From positions 186,001 through 250,000 of the forward strand of contig NZ_SMRT01000002.1 of assembly GCF_004354045.1 (NCBI RefSeq): a stretch of 64,000 bases of DNA, given 5' to 3'. This DNA comes from Paenibacillus piri (lineage in GTDB: Bacteria > Bacillota > Bacilli > Paenibacillales > NBRC-103111). Of this stretch, positions 1 to 8,498 are shown in pieces (the first letter of the stretch is position 1; every line of letters begins with the position of its first letter). The notes beneath the pieces are model-generated. The model was not told the DNA's origin. It saw only the letters and a program-made list of their open reading frames with translations, and ran no database searches. Made by a program: the position numbers and the translations under genes.

Positions 1-662
1 ATGTGCTGGAGGCGCTCGGCGTCAACATCGGGCTGGACCGCCAGCAGGCGGCAAACTGCCTGGATCAGGTCGGCATCTGCTTCATGTTCGCGCAGCTGTA
101 TCATCAATCAATGAAGCATGCGGCGGCGCCGCGCAAAGAGCTTGGCATCCGCACCGTGTTCAACCTGCTCGGTCCGCTGACCAATCCGGCCGGTGCCGAC
201 CGTCAGGTGCTCGGCATTTTCGACCGCGGCAAGACGGAAACGATCGCCTGCGTCATGCAGGCGTTGAACGTGAAACGGTCGCTGGTCGTCGCCAGCTATG
301 ACGGGCTGGACGAAATCAGCATTTCCGACGCGACGCAGGTGACGGAATTGAAGAGCGGGGACATCATCACGTATGACGTGACCCCCGATTTATTGGGATT
401 GCGCTCCTACGATATGAAGGAAGTGATCGGCGGAGACCCTGTCGTCAATGCGGAAATTATCCGCAGCATTTTCGGAGGGGCGGCAGGAGCATGCCGCGAT
501 ATCGTGCTGGCCAACGCCGGCGCCTGCTTCTACGTAACGGGCAAATGCGGCACTTTGCAGGAGGGCGTCAAATATGCGGCCCATGTGATCGATTCGGGGC
601 AGGCCGCCGCCAAACTGCAGCAATTAGTTCAATTTACGGGAGAAATCAGCCATGTTTCTTGA
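1..662 (+). CDS. trpD: Anthranilate phosphoribosyltransferase, 3' part (5' end outside window)
   Basis: The frame enters open at base 3 with no start codon, so only the C-terminal 219 or so residues of a roughly 340-residue enzyme are present. TrpD joins anthranilate to PRPP, the second step of tryptophan synthesis, in the cytoplasm. Family landmarks are the RTVFNLLGPLTNPA segment (about residue 50 of the visible part) and the DGLDEIS motif. The stop codon lies 11 nt inside trpC, so the two are translationally coupled. It is the first visible gene of a compact trpDCFBA operon. The promoter and any attenuator lie upstream of the window. Confidence 0.95.
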   Translation, partial: VLEALGVNIGLDRQQAANCLDQVGICFMFAQLYHQSMKHAAAPRKELGIRTVFNLLGPLTNPAGADRQVLGIFDRGKTETIACVMQALNVKRSLVVASYDGLDEISISDATQVTELKSGDIITYDVTPDLLGLRSYDMKEVIGGDPVVNAEIIRSIFGGAAGACRDIVLANAGACFYVTGKCGTLQEGVKYAAHVIDSGQAAAKLQQLVQFTGEISHVS

Positions 663-1455
663 TAAAATCGTAGCTACCAAGCAGCAGGAGGTCGCGGCGC
701 TTAAAAGCCGGATCAGCCTGTCGGACATGGAAAAACAAATCATGTCGCTGCCCGCCTGCCTCGGATTCGAGCGGGCGTTGGCGGATCGGCGCAACCGGTC
801 CATGGGTCTCATCGCCGAAGTGAAAAAAGCGTCGCCTTCGAAAGGCTTGATCCGCGCGGACTTCGAGCCGGTCCGGTTGGCGCAGGCTTATGAAGCGGCG
901 GGTACAGACTGTATTTCCGTCCTGACGGATGTCAACTATTTTCAAGGCTCGAACGAATATTTAAGCCAAATCAGGCAGGCGGTGGGCGTGCCGATTTTGC
1001 GCAAAGATTTTACGATCGATTTGCATCAAATTTATGAAGCGCGCGTTATCGGAGCCGACGCGATTCTGCTGATCGCGGCCATTTTGACGACCGGTCAAAT
1101 GAAGCAGTTTTCCGCCGCGGCCAAACAATTGGGATTGGATGTGCTGATCGAGGTTCATGATAAAGAAGAGCTGGACCGGGTGCTGGAGCTGGACGGCCCG
1201 AGCTTGATCGGCATTAACAACCGCAACCTGAAGTCGTTCGTGACCGACTTGAAGACGACCGAGGAGTTGATCGGCTATATCCCGAAGGGCGTTAAGGTTG
1301 TCAGCGAAAGCGGCATCTCGAAAGCTTCGGAAATCGGCTATTTGCAGTCGATCGGAGCGGGCGCCGTGCTGGTCGGCGAGCATTTTATGCGGCAGCCGGA
1401 GATCGGGCAGGCGGTACATGAGCTGCTGGGGCCGCTTCCGGTAAAGGAGCAGTGA
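652..1455 (+). CDS. trpC: Indole-3-glycerol phosphate synthase
   Basis: 267 residues, the usual length for monofunctional TrpC. It closes the indole ring, converting carboxyphenylaminodeoxyribulose phosphate to indole-3-glycerol phosphate with loss of CO2. Visible family motifs, in order, are IAEVKKASPSKG near the N-terminus (catalytic and phosphate-binding lysines), LRKDFTID mid-protein, GINNRNLKSF, and the C-terminal ESGI and GAVLVGE phosphate-binding turns of a TIM barrel. The ATG at 652 overlaps the end of trpD by 11 nt and is preceded by GGGAGA at 638-643. trpF follows after 7 nt, so expression is almost certainly operonic. Confidence 0.96.
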   Translation: MFLDKIVATKQQEVAALKSRISLSDMEKQIMSLPACLGFERALADRRNRSMGLIAEVKKASPSKGLIRADFEPVRLAQAYEAAGTDCISVLTDVNYFQGSNEYLSQIRQAVGVPILRKDFTIDLHQIYEARVIGADAILLIAAILTTGQMKQFSAAAKQLGLDVLIEVHDKEELDRVLELDGPSLIGINNRNLKSFVTDLKTTEELIGYIPKGVKVVSESGISKASEIGYLQSIGAGAVLVGEHFMRQPEIGQAVHELLGPLPVKEQ

Positions 1456-1462
1456 TCCGTTT

Positions 1463-2185
1463 ATGAGCACGGTGAAAATATGCGGTCTGCAGCGGCCGGA
1501 TACGGTGCGCGACATTTTGCACCTGCCGATTGACTATATCGGCTTTTTATTTGCCAAAAGCAAGCGCCAGGTGACGCCGCAGCAGGCGGGCGCGATGCTG
1601 GACGTACTGGCGGAGCGAAGCCGGTCTGGCGGCCGTGTGCCGCTTACGGTAGGCGTCTTCGTCAATCCGCAGCCGGCCGAGCTGGCTGCCGTAATGGCCG
1701 AAGCGCCGCTTGACGTGATTCAACTGCATGGACAGGAAAGCCCGGATTTTTGCCGGCAGGTGCAGGAGGCATATCCCCGTGCCAAGGTGTGGAAGGTCGT
1801 TTCCGTCACACAGACGCAAGTCATGAAGACGGATAATGATGAAGCCGCTTTGTCGGCAGAAAGTCCGGAACAGCCGGCGGAAGCCGCTGTCCGTGCTCTG
1901 CTGGAGCCGTATAAGGGCGTTGTGGAGGCGATCCTGCTAGATACGCACGGAGGGGGCTCCGGCAAAACATTCGACTGGGAGTCCATTCCTCCTTATAGGA
2001 CCTGGTGCCGTGAGGCAGGCATCCGATTGCTGGTGGCAGGCGGACTGCAGTCTGATAATGTCGGCGAACTGATCGAAGCCTACGCTCCGGACGGCGTGGA
2101 CGTATCAAGCGGCGTTGAAACGGACGGCGTGAAAGATGTGAATAAAATAATCAGCTTTGTCGAAAGGGTGAAGCGGCGTGTATAA
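1463..2185 (+). CDS. trpF: Phosphoribosylanthranilate isomerase
   Basis: 240 residues. TrpF performs the Amadori rearrangement of phosphoribosylanthranilate to CdRP. The N-terminal VKICGL carries the catalytic cysteine, IQLHGQE lies mid-protein, and [15 protein letters not shown] carries the catalytic aspartate and phosphate-binding glycines. The last strand ends in GVDVSSGVE. It is about 25 residues longer than typical family members. The extra length is an acidic, Ala/Glu-rich insertion around residues 115-145, just before the LLDT strand, and is probably a surface loop. The 3' end overlaps trpB by 8 nt. Confidence 0.95.
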   Translation: MSTVKICGLQRPDTVRDILHLPIDYIGFLFAKSKRQVTPQQAGAMLDVLAERSRSGGRVPLTVGVFVNPQPAELAAVMAEAPLDVIQLHGQESPDFCRQVQEAYPRAKVWKVVSVTQTQVMKTDNDEAALSAESPEQPAEAAVRALLEPYKGVVEAILLDTHGGGSGKTFDWESIPPYRTWCREAGIRLLVAGGLQSDNVGELIEAYAPDGVDVSSGVETDGVKDVNKIISFVERVKRRV

Positions 2186-3383
2186 CGTGCCTGATGAACA
2201 AGGGCGGTTCGGCAAATTTGGCGGACGCTACGTTCCTGAAACTTTAATGAACGCTCTAATCGAACTGGAAGAAGCCTATAAAAAATATGTCAAAGAAGAG
2301 AAGTTTCAGCAGGAGCTGAAATATTTGCTTCACCGTTATTCGGGAAGACCGACGTCGCTGTTTTATGCGGAGCGATTGTCCGCGCATTTGGGCGGCGCGA
2401 AAATATATTTGAAGCGCGAGGACTTGAACCATACCGGCGCCCACAAGATCAATAATGCGCTGGGTCAAGGCTTGCTGGCCAAATGGATGGGCAAGAAGAA
2501 GCTGATTGCCGAAACCGGCGCAGGCCAGCATGGCGTAGCGACGGCGACCGTAGCGGCTTTGCTCGGCTACGAGTGCAAAGTGTTTATGGGCGAGGAAGAT
2601 ACGAAGCGCCAGCAGCTGAACGTGTTCCGGATGAATCTGCTCGGAACCGAGGTCGTTCCGGTCACTTCCGGCACGAAGACGCTGAAGGACGCCTGTAACG
2701 AAACGCTGCGTTATTGGGTTAGTCATGTCGACGACACGTTCTATATTCTTGGCTCGGCGACCGGCCCGCATCCGTATCCGATGATGGTCCGCGACTTTCA
2801 GCGCATTATCGGCGACGAGTCGCGCTCGCAAATAGTCGAGCAGGAGGGCAGGCTGCCGGATGCAGTAATTGCCGCCGTCGGCGGAGGCAGCAACGCGATC
2901 GGCATCTTCTATCCGTTTGTCGACGACGAGGGCGTACGCTTGATCGGCGCCGAAGCGGCGGGCAGAGGAATCGATACGAATGAGCATGCGGCGACGATGA
3001 CCAAAGGCAGCCACGGCGTATTCCAGGGCTCGATGAGCTATTTGCTGCAGGATGAATTCGGGCAGGTGCAAGAAGCGCATTCCATCTCGGCCGGCCTTGA
3101 TTACCCGGGCATCGGACCCGAGCATGCGCATTTGAAAGATTCAAACCGGGCGGAATATTATCCGATCACGGATAAGGAAGCGCTTGAGGCGCTGCAGCTG
3201 CTGAGCCGGACGGAAGGCATCATTCCGGCGCTCGAAAGCGCCCATGCGATAGCCCAGACGATGAAGATCGCTCCGACGATGGGCAAGGACGAGATTATCG
3301 TCGTCAGCTTGTCGGGACGCGGTGATAAAGATGTGGAAGCGATTATGAAATATTTGGGAGGGTCGCCGAATGAATCGCATTGA
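2178..3383 (+). CDS. trpB: Tryptophan synthase beta chain
   Basis: 401 residues starting at GTG 2178, which lies inside the last codons of trpF; this start gives the standard N-terminus [20 protein letters not shown]. TrpB is a PLP enzyme that condenses indole with serine inside the alpha2-beta2 complex. The PLP lysine lies in [14 protein letters not shown], the phosphate-binding glycines in GGGSNAIG, and [10 protein letters not shown] and [15 protein letters not shown] are typical. It overlaps trpA by 14 nt, which fits tight stoichiometric coupling of the two subunits. Confidence 0.97.
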   Translation: MYNVPDEQGRFGKFGGRYVPETLMNALIELEEAYKKYVKEEKFQQELKYLLHRYSGRPTSLFYAERLSAHLGGAKIYLKREDLNHTGAHKINNALGQGLLAKWMGKKKLIAETGAGQHGVATATVAALLGYECKVFMGEEDTKRQQLNVFRMNLLGTEVVPVTSGTKTLKDACNETLRYWVSHVDDTFYILGSATGPHPYPMMVRDFQRIIGDESRSQIVEQEGRLPDAVIAAVGGGSNAIGIFYPFVDDEGVRLIGAEAAGRGIDTNEHAATMTKGSHGVFQGSMSYLLQDEFGQVQEAHSISAGLDYPGIGPEHAHLKDSNRAEYYPITDKEALEALQLLSRTEGIIPALESAHAIAQTMKIAPTMGKDEIIVVSLSGRGDKDVEAIMKYLGGSPNESH

Positions 3384-4182
3384 TCGGGCATTTGCCGAAT
3401 TGAAAGATCAGAACAAGCCCGCATTTATTCCTTTTCTGACGATCGGCGATCCGGACGTCCGGACCTCCATCGATATTATTAAGCAGCTGGAGCAATCCGG
3501 CGCAACCATGGTGGAGCTGGGCGTGCCATATTCCGACCCGCTGGCCGACGGTCCGGTCATCCAGCGCTCATCGGGCAGGGCGTTGAAAAACAACAAGGTT
3601 TCGATCCGCGATTGCATCGAGGCCGCCCGCCAAGCCAGAAGCGAAGGCTGCGAGCTTCCGTTCATTTTGTTCACGTACTACAACCCGGTGCTGCAGTTCG
3701 GCCTGGATCGCATATTCGGACTTCTTCAGGAAAGCGACATAAGCGGCATTATTATTCCCGATTTGCCGATGGAGGAGGATGCGGAAGTGCGGGCCGCCGC
3801 CGAGCGTCATGGCATTCATCTTATCCCGCTCGTAGCGCCGACTTCAAACGACCGGATCAAGCGGATCGTATCGCGCGCCTCCGGGTTTGTATACTGCGTA
3901 TCGTCCTTAGGGGTTACCGGTACGCGAACGCAGTTCCACAGCGGCATTGACGGCTTCCTGGATACCGTCAAGCAGTCGACTGCGCTTCCGGTCGCGATCG
4001 GCTTCGGCATTTCGACGAACGAGCAGTTCAAGCGCTTTTCACAGGCTTGCGACGGCATCGTCGTCGGCAGCGCACTGGTGAGACAGGTGGAGGAAGTGCT
4101 GCCGTTGCTCGAGCAGGAGAGCACCCGTTCCGAAGCGTTGTCGCAAATCGATACATTTGTACGCAATCTTATTCAATCATGA
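3370..4182 (+). CDS. trpA: Tryptophan synthase alpha chain
   Basis: 270 residues, TIM barrel. It cleaves indole-3-glycerol phosphate to indole and glyceraldehyde 3-phosphate and passes indole to TrpB. The catalytic Glu lies in [19 protein letters not shown], the catalytic Asp region is [11 protein letters not shown], and the phosphate site is GFGIST and IVVGSALV. The start codon is inside the 3' end of trpB. A hairpin at 4216-4261 ends the operon. No aroE or aroA homologue follows here, unlike the B. subtilis cluster. Confidence 0.96.
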   Translation: MNRIDRAFAELKDQNKPAFIPFLTIGDPDVRTSIDIIKQLEQSGATMVELGVPYSDPLADGPVIQRSSGRALKNNKVSIRDCIEAARQARSEGCELPFILFTYYNPVLQFGLDRIFGLLQESDISGIIIPDLPMEEDAEVRAAAERHGIHLIPLVAPTSNDRIKRIVSRASGFVYCVSSLGVTGTRTQFHSGIDGFLDTVKQSTALPVAIGFGISTNEQFKRFSQACDGIVVGSALVRQVEEVLPLLEQESTRSEALSQIDTFVRNLIQS

Positions 4183-4215
4183 CTTAATCCAATGCAATCA
4201 TGAATTTGCTTACAA

Positions 4216-4261
4216 AAAGACGCCACCATGTTCGCTTACAAGCGGTTTTGGAGGCGTCTTT
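4216..4261 (+). terminator. Stem-loop after trpA
   Basis: Perfect 9-bp inverted repeat AAAGACGCC / GGCGTCTTT with a 28-nt loop, 33 nt after the trpA stop. The downstream T-tract is short, so termination efficiency is uncertain, but the position at the operon end supports the call. Confidence 0.6.
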
Positions 4262-4345
4262 CGCATCTGATTCGTGACTGAATCGCTCGATTTCCCCTTT
4301 TGGGACGGTTCTTGATTTTCAGCGCCGGAAGCCGTGGAACCGAAA

Positions 4346-4894
4346 TTATTTTAAAAATGATTTTATCCGGTCCTTGATCTTGTCAACCGCACTTTCCCGC
4401 GCTTCGCAGCCGTTTATTCGCGAAACGCTCCCGTAAGTGGGCGAATTCGGTATCCCGTCTATTGCAAATCGGTCAAACACAAGCTTCCATTCGTTGTTTA
4501 TCAGTATAATACGGTATGGCAGATCGCCGATCTGCGGTCCCGATTTCGATGTGAATCTGATCACATACTGCTCCGTGGACGGATCGATCGGATTCGAGCT
4601 CACAATCTGATAAGAAAGGAGGGGGTCGGCGGTAAACTGGTCTCCGGAAAAATAGTCGAGCCTCTCCCTTTTGCTTTCGATGCACGGATCTACCGATACG
4701 GAAACCATTTGCTTGGCATCTCCGGCGATGGCCGCCTGGAAAAATAGATCTACGACCTGCCGCGGCGTCTTGGGGTAAATCGCTTTCTTATGGGCCGCGT
4801 TGACCGCGAACAAGAACGAGGCCGCAACGAGCGCCAGGAGTACGGTCGCGGCGATCACCATATTTTTCTTCGAACGGGGCATATGTCGCAGCAT
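4346..4894 (-). CDS. Membrane-anchored protein of unknown function
   Basis: 182 residues, not recognised. Residues 1-10 are basic (LRHMPRSKK), followed by one hydrophobic segment (about 12-31, MVIAATVLLALVAASFLFAV) that reads as an uncleaved signal anchor. The remaining ~150 residues would be outside the membrane. They begin YPKTPRQVVDLFFQAAIAGD and alternate charged and beta-prone stretches, resembling NTF2-like or DUF4878-type extracytoplasmic domains; this is inference from pattern only. Two cysteines (DPCIES and NGCEAR) could form a disulfide. The start ATG has GGCAGG upstream. It faces away from hisC and is convergent with trpA. Confidence 0.75.
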   Translation of the reverse strand: MLRHMPRSKKNMVIAATVLLALVAASFLFAVNAAHKKAIYPKTPRQVVDLFFQAAIAGDAKQMVSVSVDPCIESKRERLDYFSGDQFTADPLLSYQIVSSNPIDPSTEQYVIRFTSKSGPQIGDLPYRIILINNEWKLVFDRFAIDGIPNSPTYGSVSRINGCEARESAVDKIKDRIKSFLK

Positions 4895-4995
4895 GTTGAT
4901 CTACCTGCCTTTTTACAATTTCGTATTCGGTTGTGGGAGGCTGTCGTTTAAAAGGGGATTAGGGCATTGAGGATAACTTCAGGACACGTTCACTA

Positions 4996-5027
4996 GAATA
5001 CCATATTGTTTAAACAATGAATACCAT
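4996..5027. promoter_or_regulatory. Palindrome flanked by direct repeats in a divergent intergenic region
   Basis: A 14-bp perfect palindrome ATTGTTTAAACAAT (5005-5018) is bracketed on both sides by the same 9-mer GAATACCAT (4996-5004 and 5019-5027). It lies between the divergent genes starting at 4894 and 5197. This looks like a protein-binding operator, but the binding protein is unknown. The rest of 4895-5196 is AT-rich and shows no clear sigma-A promoter. Confidence 0.4.
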
Positions 5028-5196
5028 TATATGGAATCGCCTTCGATTTTCAGCCCTGACAAATTAAATATGAAATATACTGGTAAGTGCGAAACAGATA
5101 AGTTAAAATAATGTTTATGTTTTAGTTGCATGTGCAGCCAATAAATGATAAATACCGAACTGCTGAATTTTAATTAATTGAATGAGGTGACCTTGC

Positions 5197-6297
5197 GTGC
5201 AGCCTAAGAAAAATATTGTTCACCTGCCGGTGTACAAGCCCGGCAAACCGATGGAAGAAGTCAAGCGAGAGCTCGGATTGACCGAAGTCATTAAATTGGC
5301 ATCCAATGAAAATCCGTTCGGCTGTTCCCCGAAAGCCAAAGAAGCGATCATTGCTCATGTCGATCAGGCGAGCATCTATCCGGATGGCGGAGCGGTCGAG
5401 CTGACAGCGGCGATTGCCGAATATTTCAAAGTTGAGACGAACCAGATTATATTCGGGGCGGGCTCGGATGAAATCATATTAATGCTGGCTCGCGCTTATT
5501 TGGAGCCCGGGGATGAAACGATCATGGCCAATACGACGTTCCCGCAATATAAGCATAATGCCGAGATCGAAGGCGCCGTCTGCATCGAAGTTCCGCTTAA
5601 GGACGGAACCCACGATCTGGATGCAATGCTCGCCGGCATTAACGCAAAGACGAAAATTTTGTGGCTGTGCAATCCGAATAATCCGACCGGCACGATGAAT
5701 TCGCATCAGGAAGTGGCCGGTTTCTTGAGCAAGGTACCTGCGCATGTGCTCGTCGTACTGGACGAAGCTTATGCCGAGTACAATGTGAGCGGACAATATC
5801 CCGACAGCATCGGCTTGGCGAATCAATATAAAAACGTCATTATTCTTCGTACATTCTCGAAAATTTACGGTCTGGCTTCCCTGCGTATCGGCTACGGGAT
5901 CGGTCATGCGGATGTCATTCGTTCCGTCAATCAGGTGCGCGAGCCGTTCAACACGACCGGCTTTGCCCAGAAGGCGGCGCTGGCGGCATTGAAGGACGAG
6001 CAGTTTATTGCGGACTGCCGCGAAGCGAATGCGAAAGGGATCGTATACCTTTCCGCGCAGTTTGACCGGCTGAAGCTGAACTATTACCCGGCTCACGGCA
6101 ACTTCATGATGGTCGACGTGCAGCGTCCGGGCGGACAAGTGTTCGAATCCTTGCTGCGCAAAGGCCTTATTGTACGTCATGATCCGTCCTGGAAGCTGCC
6201 GACGATGATCCGCGTCACCGTAGGCAGCCAGGAGCAAAATGAAAAGTTCATCGGCGCGCTGGAGTTGGCGCTAAACGAAGTTGCAGTAGAAGCGTAA
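5197..6297 (+). CDS. hisC: Histidinol-phosphate aminotransferase
   Basis: 366 residues, fold-type I PLP aminotransferase. It makes histidinol phosphate from imidazole acetol phosphate; the B. subtilis enzyme encoded at this locus also transaminates aromatic precursors, which would explain its place between trp and tyrA. The start is GTG 5197, preceded by GAGGTGA at 5184-5190. Motifs are SNENPFGCSP near the N-terminus, the CNPNNPTGT turn, VVLDEAYAEY, the Schiff-base lysine K222 in TFSKIYGLA, and LRIGYG. tyrA follows after 52 nt. Confidence 0.94.
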   Translation: MQPKKNIVHLPVYKPGKPMEEVKRELGLTEVIKLASNENPFGCSPKAKEAIIAHVDQASIYPDGGAVELTAAIAEYFKVETNQIIFGAGSDEIILMLARAYLEPGDETIMANTTFPQYKHNAEIEGAVCIEVPLKDGTHDLDAMLAGINAKTKILWLCNPNNPTGTMNSHQEVAGFLSKVPAHVLVVLDEAYAEYNVSGQYPDSIGLANQYKNVIILRTFSKIYGLASLRIGYGIGHADVIRSVNQVREPFNTTGFAQKAALAALKDEQFIADCREANAKGIVYLSAQFDRLKLNYYPAHGNFMMVDVQRPGGQVFESLLRKGLIVRHDPSWKLPTMIRVTVGSQEQNEKFIGALELALNEVAVEA

Positions 6298-6349
6298 GGA
6301 TTATCCGGCAAACGCATCCGGACTATTAACGTGTAGAAGGAACCTGTTC

Positions 6350-7441
6350 ATGACAAAAATCGTTATTTTCGGCGTCGGCCTGATCGGCGGCTCGCTGGCG
6401 CTCTGCTTCAAGGGAAAGCCGGGACTTACGGTCGTGGGCCACTCCAATAATCCGCAATCCGTAGACAAATATATAAAGCGCCAGGTGGTCGATCATGCCA
6501 CCACCTCGATGGAGGAAGCGGCTGCAGACGCAGACTTTATATTTCTGTGCGTACCTGTAGGCAATCTCGACGAATACTTGATCAAGCTGTCTGCGATACC
6601 GTTAAAGCCGGACTGCATCATTACGGATGTCGGCAGCACGAAAGCGTCCATCGCAGCCTGCGCGGCCAGACTTCAGTTGAATCGGGCGTTCTTCATCGGC
6701 GGCCATCCTATGGCCGGCAAGGAGAAGTCGGGCGTCGAGGCCGCGACCTCGCATTTGTTTGAAAATGCCTTTTACGTGCTTACGCCGGATGCGTCGGTTC
6801 CGGACGAGGCTTACCGCAAACTGGCGGAGCTTCTGGAGTGGACGAGGGCCAAGCTGATCAAGGTCGATCCGGTGCTGCACGACGAGGTGGTGGGCGCGAT
6901 CAGCCATTTGCCGCATATTATTGCGGTTGCCCTGGTCAACCAGATCGCCGGCTACAACGAGTCGAACGATCTGTACCAAAATTTGGCCGCCGGCGGATTC
7001 CGCGATATTACGCGGATTGCTTCGGGCGATCCGATCATTTGGCGCGATATATTAATCAATAACCGCGAGGTCATGCTGAAGCTGCTTGCCGATTGGAACC
7101 GGGAAGTCGACCGTTTTATCCGGCTGCTCGAGGAGCAGGACGGAGACGGCATCGCGAAGCAGTTTCAAACAGCCGGCGAATTTCGCAGCAGTCTTCCGGA
7201 GCGCCGTAAAGGAGTGTTGACCTCGGTATACGAGCTTTATGTCGACGTGCCGGATCATCCGGGAATTATCGGACAAATTACGATGCTGCTCGGCAATCAA
7301 AAAGTGAATCTGAGCAACATTCATATTATTGAAAGCCGGGAGGATGTGCCGGGCGTGCTCCGACTGTCGTTCCGCGAGGAATCTCATTTGGACAGGGCGC
7401 TGGAGCTGTTAAAACAGGAGAATTACACGGTTCACGTGTAA
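6350..7441 (+). CDS. tyrA: Prephenate dehydrogenase with C-terminal ACT domain
   Basis: 363 residues. It oxidatively decarboxylates prephenate to 4-hydroxyphenylpyruvate with NAD+, leading to tyrosine. The NAD-binding loop is GVGLIGGSLAL (residues 8-18). IGGHPMAGKEKSG carries the catalytic-region histidine, and AISHLPHI is a second conserved block. Residues from about 292 (YELYVDVPDHPGIIGQIT) form an ACT domain, the usual site of tyrosine feedback. The gene's last codons and stop lie inside its own terminator stem. Confidence 0.94.
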   Translation: MTKIVIFGVGLIGGSLALCFKGKPGLTVVGHSNNPQSVDKYIKRQVVDHATTSMEEAAADADFIFLCVPVGNLDEYLIKLSAIPLKPDCIITDVGSTKASIAACAARLQLNRAFFIGGHPMAGKEKSGVEAATSHLFENAFYVLTPDASVPDEAYRKLAELLEWTRAKLIKVDPVLHDEVVGAISHLPHIIAVALVNQIAGYNESNDLYQNLAAGGFRDITRIASGDPIIWRDILINNREVMLKLLADWNREVDRFIRLLEEQDGDGIAKQFQTAGEFRSSLPERRKGVLTSVYELYVDVPDHPGIIGQITMLLGNQKVNLSNIHIIESREDVPGVLRLSFREESHLDRALELLKQENYTVHV

Positions 7442-7454
7442 TTCTTTCTTTTTT
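7420..7454 (+). terminator. Rho-independent terminator overlapping the tyrA stop codon
   Basis: A perfect 10-bp stem GAATTACACG (7420-7429) / CGTGTAATTC (7435-7444) with a 5-nt loop, followed by TTTCTTTTTT. The 3' arm contains the TAA of tyrA (7439-7441), so the final codons of the gene encode the 5' arm. Confidence 0.85.
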
Positions 7455-7515
7455 CGTTGGAGTGCCAACCTGGACAACGCGCCCGTCCCCTAAAAAAGTG
7501 AAGGAAAATAAAAAA

Positions 7516-7568
7516 AATAAAGCGTTTTCAAAAAAACCATTGACATTTTGAAAACGGATACATATAAT
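7516..7568 (+). promoter_or_regulatory. Strong sigma-A promoter with two cre-like operators
   Basis: TTGACA (7540-7545), a 17-bp spacer and TATAAT (7563-7568) form a consensus vegetative promoter. The 16-mer at 7548-7563 (TTGAAAACGGATACAT) fits the CcpA operator consensus WTGNAANCGNWNNCAW at every fixed position and occupies the spacer. A second match with two mismatches lies at 7516-7531, exactly 32 bp (about three turns) upstream. An 11-bp perfect inverted repeat, CGTTTTCAAAA (7523-7533) / TTTTGAAAACG (7546-7556), brackets the -35 box. Repression by CcpA, by blocking polymerase, is inferred. Confidence 0.75.
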
Positions 7569-7574
7569 AAAAGT

Positions 7575-7658
7575 ACAGTATGGTTTCTCTCCACTCCTAT
7601 CCGAATCATGTGCACTCTGTGCAGCCACCTTTTATTTAAAAGGTGGTTATTTTTTTTG
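7575..7658 (+). ncRNA. Candidate short regulatory RNA (~84 nt), CcpA-type control
   Basis: The promoter above would start transcription near 7575, and a strong terminator ends it about 84 nt later: CCACCTTTT at 7625-7633, a short loop, AAAAGGTGG at 7638-7646, then a T-run to about 7658. Between them are a pyrimidine-rich stretch (TTTCTCTCCACTCC, about 7584-7597), able to pair with GGAGG ribosome sites, and a small hairpin TGCAC-TCT-GTGCA. The only ORF (ATG 7580, 19 codons) has no ribosome site and its stop lies inside the terminator. Architecture resembles CU-rich Gram-positive sRNAs such as FsrA or RsaI, without recognisable sequence identity. A terminated leader for the sigma-factor operon is the alternative. 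Confidence 0.6.
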
Positions 7659-7763
7659 TTGCCGGAGTGCTATTTTTTCGGTATCATTTTCGTACACTGA
7701 TTGTAGTAGGAATATGATCCTTTTTTTGAAAATAATTCCGAAGATGTCGATTAAGCAGGAATT

Positions 7764-7792
7764 TTGACTACATTTACCGAATGGTATAAGAT
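7764..7792 (+). promoter_or_regulatory. Probable promoter of the ECF sigma operon
   Basis: TTGACT (7764-7769), 17-bp spacer, TAAGAT (7787-7792). It lies after the sRNA terminator and about 115 nt before the sigma-factor start. I could not identify an ECF-type autoregulatory promoter with confidence in the same interval. Confidence 0.45.
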
Positions 7793-7907
7793 ACTGCAAA
7801 TATTCATTAATTTTTTTGAAAATGTGCGCAACTTTTTTACTCCCGGCCAGTAAAACTTTTTAGAATCGCTGGGGGTAAGCTAGGAATCACAAGGAGGGTC
7901 GTATTGC

Positions 7908-8498
7908 ATGACCGATTCCCAGTTGATCAGAGAGATCAAGGACGGCAACGTCCAATTATATGATGATTTAATGCGGCGTTACGAACGTAAAATATTAGCG
8001 TTTATTTATCACATGTTAAAAAGCGCCAAGATGGAAACGATGGCTGAAGATTTGTGCAACGAGACGTTTTACAAAGCGTACCGCAGTCTTCATTCCTTTC
8101 GTGAAGTGGAAGCGACTTTTTCAACGTGGTTATATACGATCGCGAGAAATACGGTATTAAGCGAATTGCGTAAAAATAAAAACAACAACGTTTCGTTGGA
8201 TCAAAGCGGGCATGAGCCTCACGCCGGATTGGACGCAATGCCGGAGCTGAGCGCGCTGCGCAACGAGAAAGTGACGATGGTTCGTGATGCGATAAATAAT
8301 CTTCCGGAAAAACAGCGGTCCGCACTCATTCTGCGCGAATACGAGCAACTGGACTACCAGGAGATTGCGAATATCCTTGGACAAACAGTAAGCTCGGTTA
8401 AATCGCTGCTGTTCAGGGCAAGAGCGAGTGTAAAGCTTCAATTGGAACCATACTTTCTTGATCCGATTTTTGAGGAGTATGAAGGGATGAAACGATAA
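7908..8498 (+). CDS. ECF-family RNA polymerase sigma factor
   Basis: 196 residues, the normal size for group 4 sigma factors. Region 2 (about residues 20-90) includes MAEDLCNETFYKAYRSL and the -10-melting segment ATFSTWLYTIARN. A linker of about 35 polar residues follows. Region 4 (about 135-185) holds INNLPEKQRSALILREYEQLDYQEIANILGQ and SSVKSLLFRARA, the -35 recognition helix-turn-helix. GGAGGGTCGT precedes ATG 7908. The stop shares one base with the start of the next gene, a zinc anti-sigma, the classic coupled arrangement. Sequence flavour is closest to SigW-like factors, but no regulon can be assigned. Confidence 0.9.
   Translation: MTDSQLIREIKDGNVQLYDDLMRRYERKILAFIYHMLKSAKMETMAEDLCNETFYKAYRSLHSFREVEATFSTWLYTIARNTVLSELRKNKNNNVSLDQSGHEPHAGLDAMPELSALRNEKVTMVRDAINNLPEKQRSALILREYEQLDYQEIANILGQTVSSVKSLLFRARASVKLQLEPYFLDPIFEEYEGMKR

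Noticed and set aside
2256..3131. Minus-strand open frame of 291 codons inside trpB
   Set aside because: Antisense shadow of trpB with no recognisable domain or ribosome site.
7580..7639. 19-codon ORF inside the candidate small RNA
   Set aside because: The start would be only about 5 nt from the 5' end with no ribosome site, and the stop lies inside the terminator stem.
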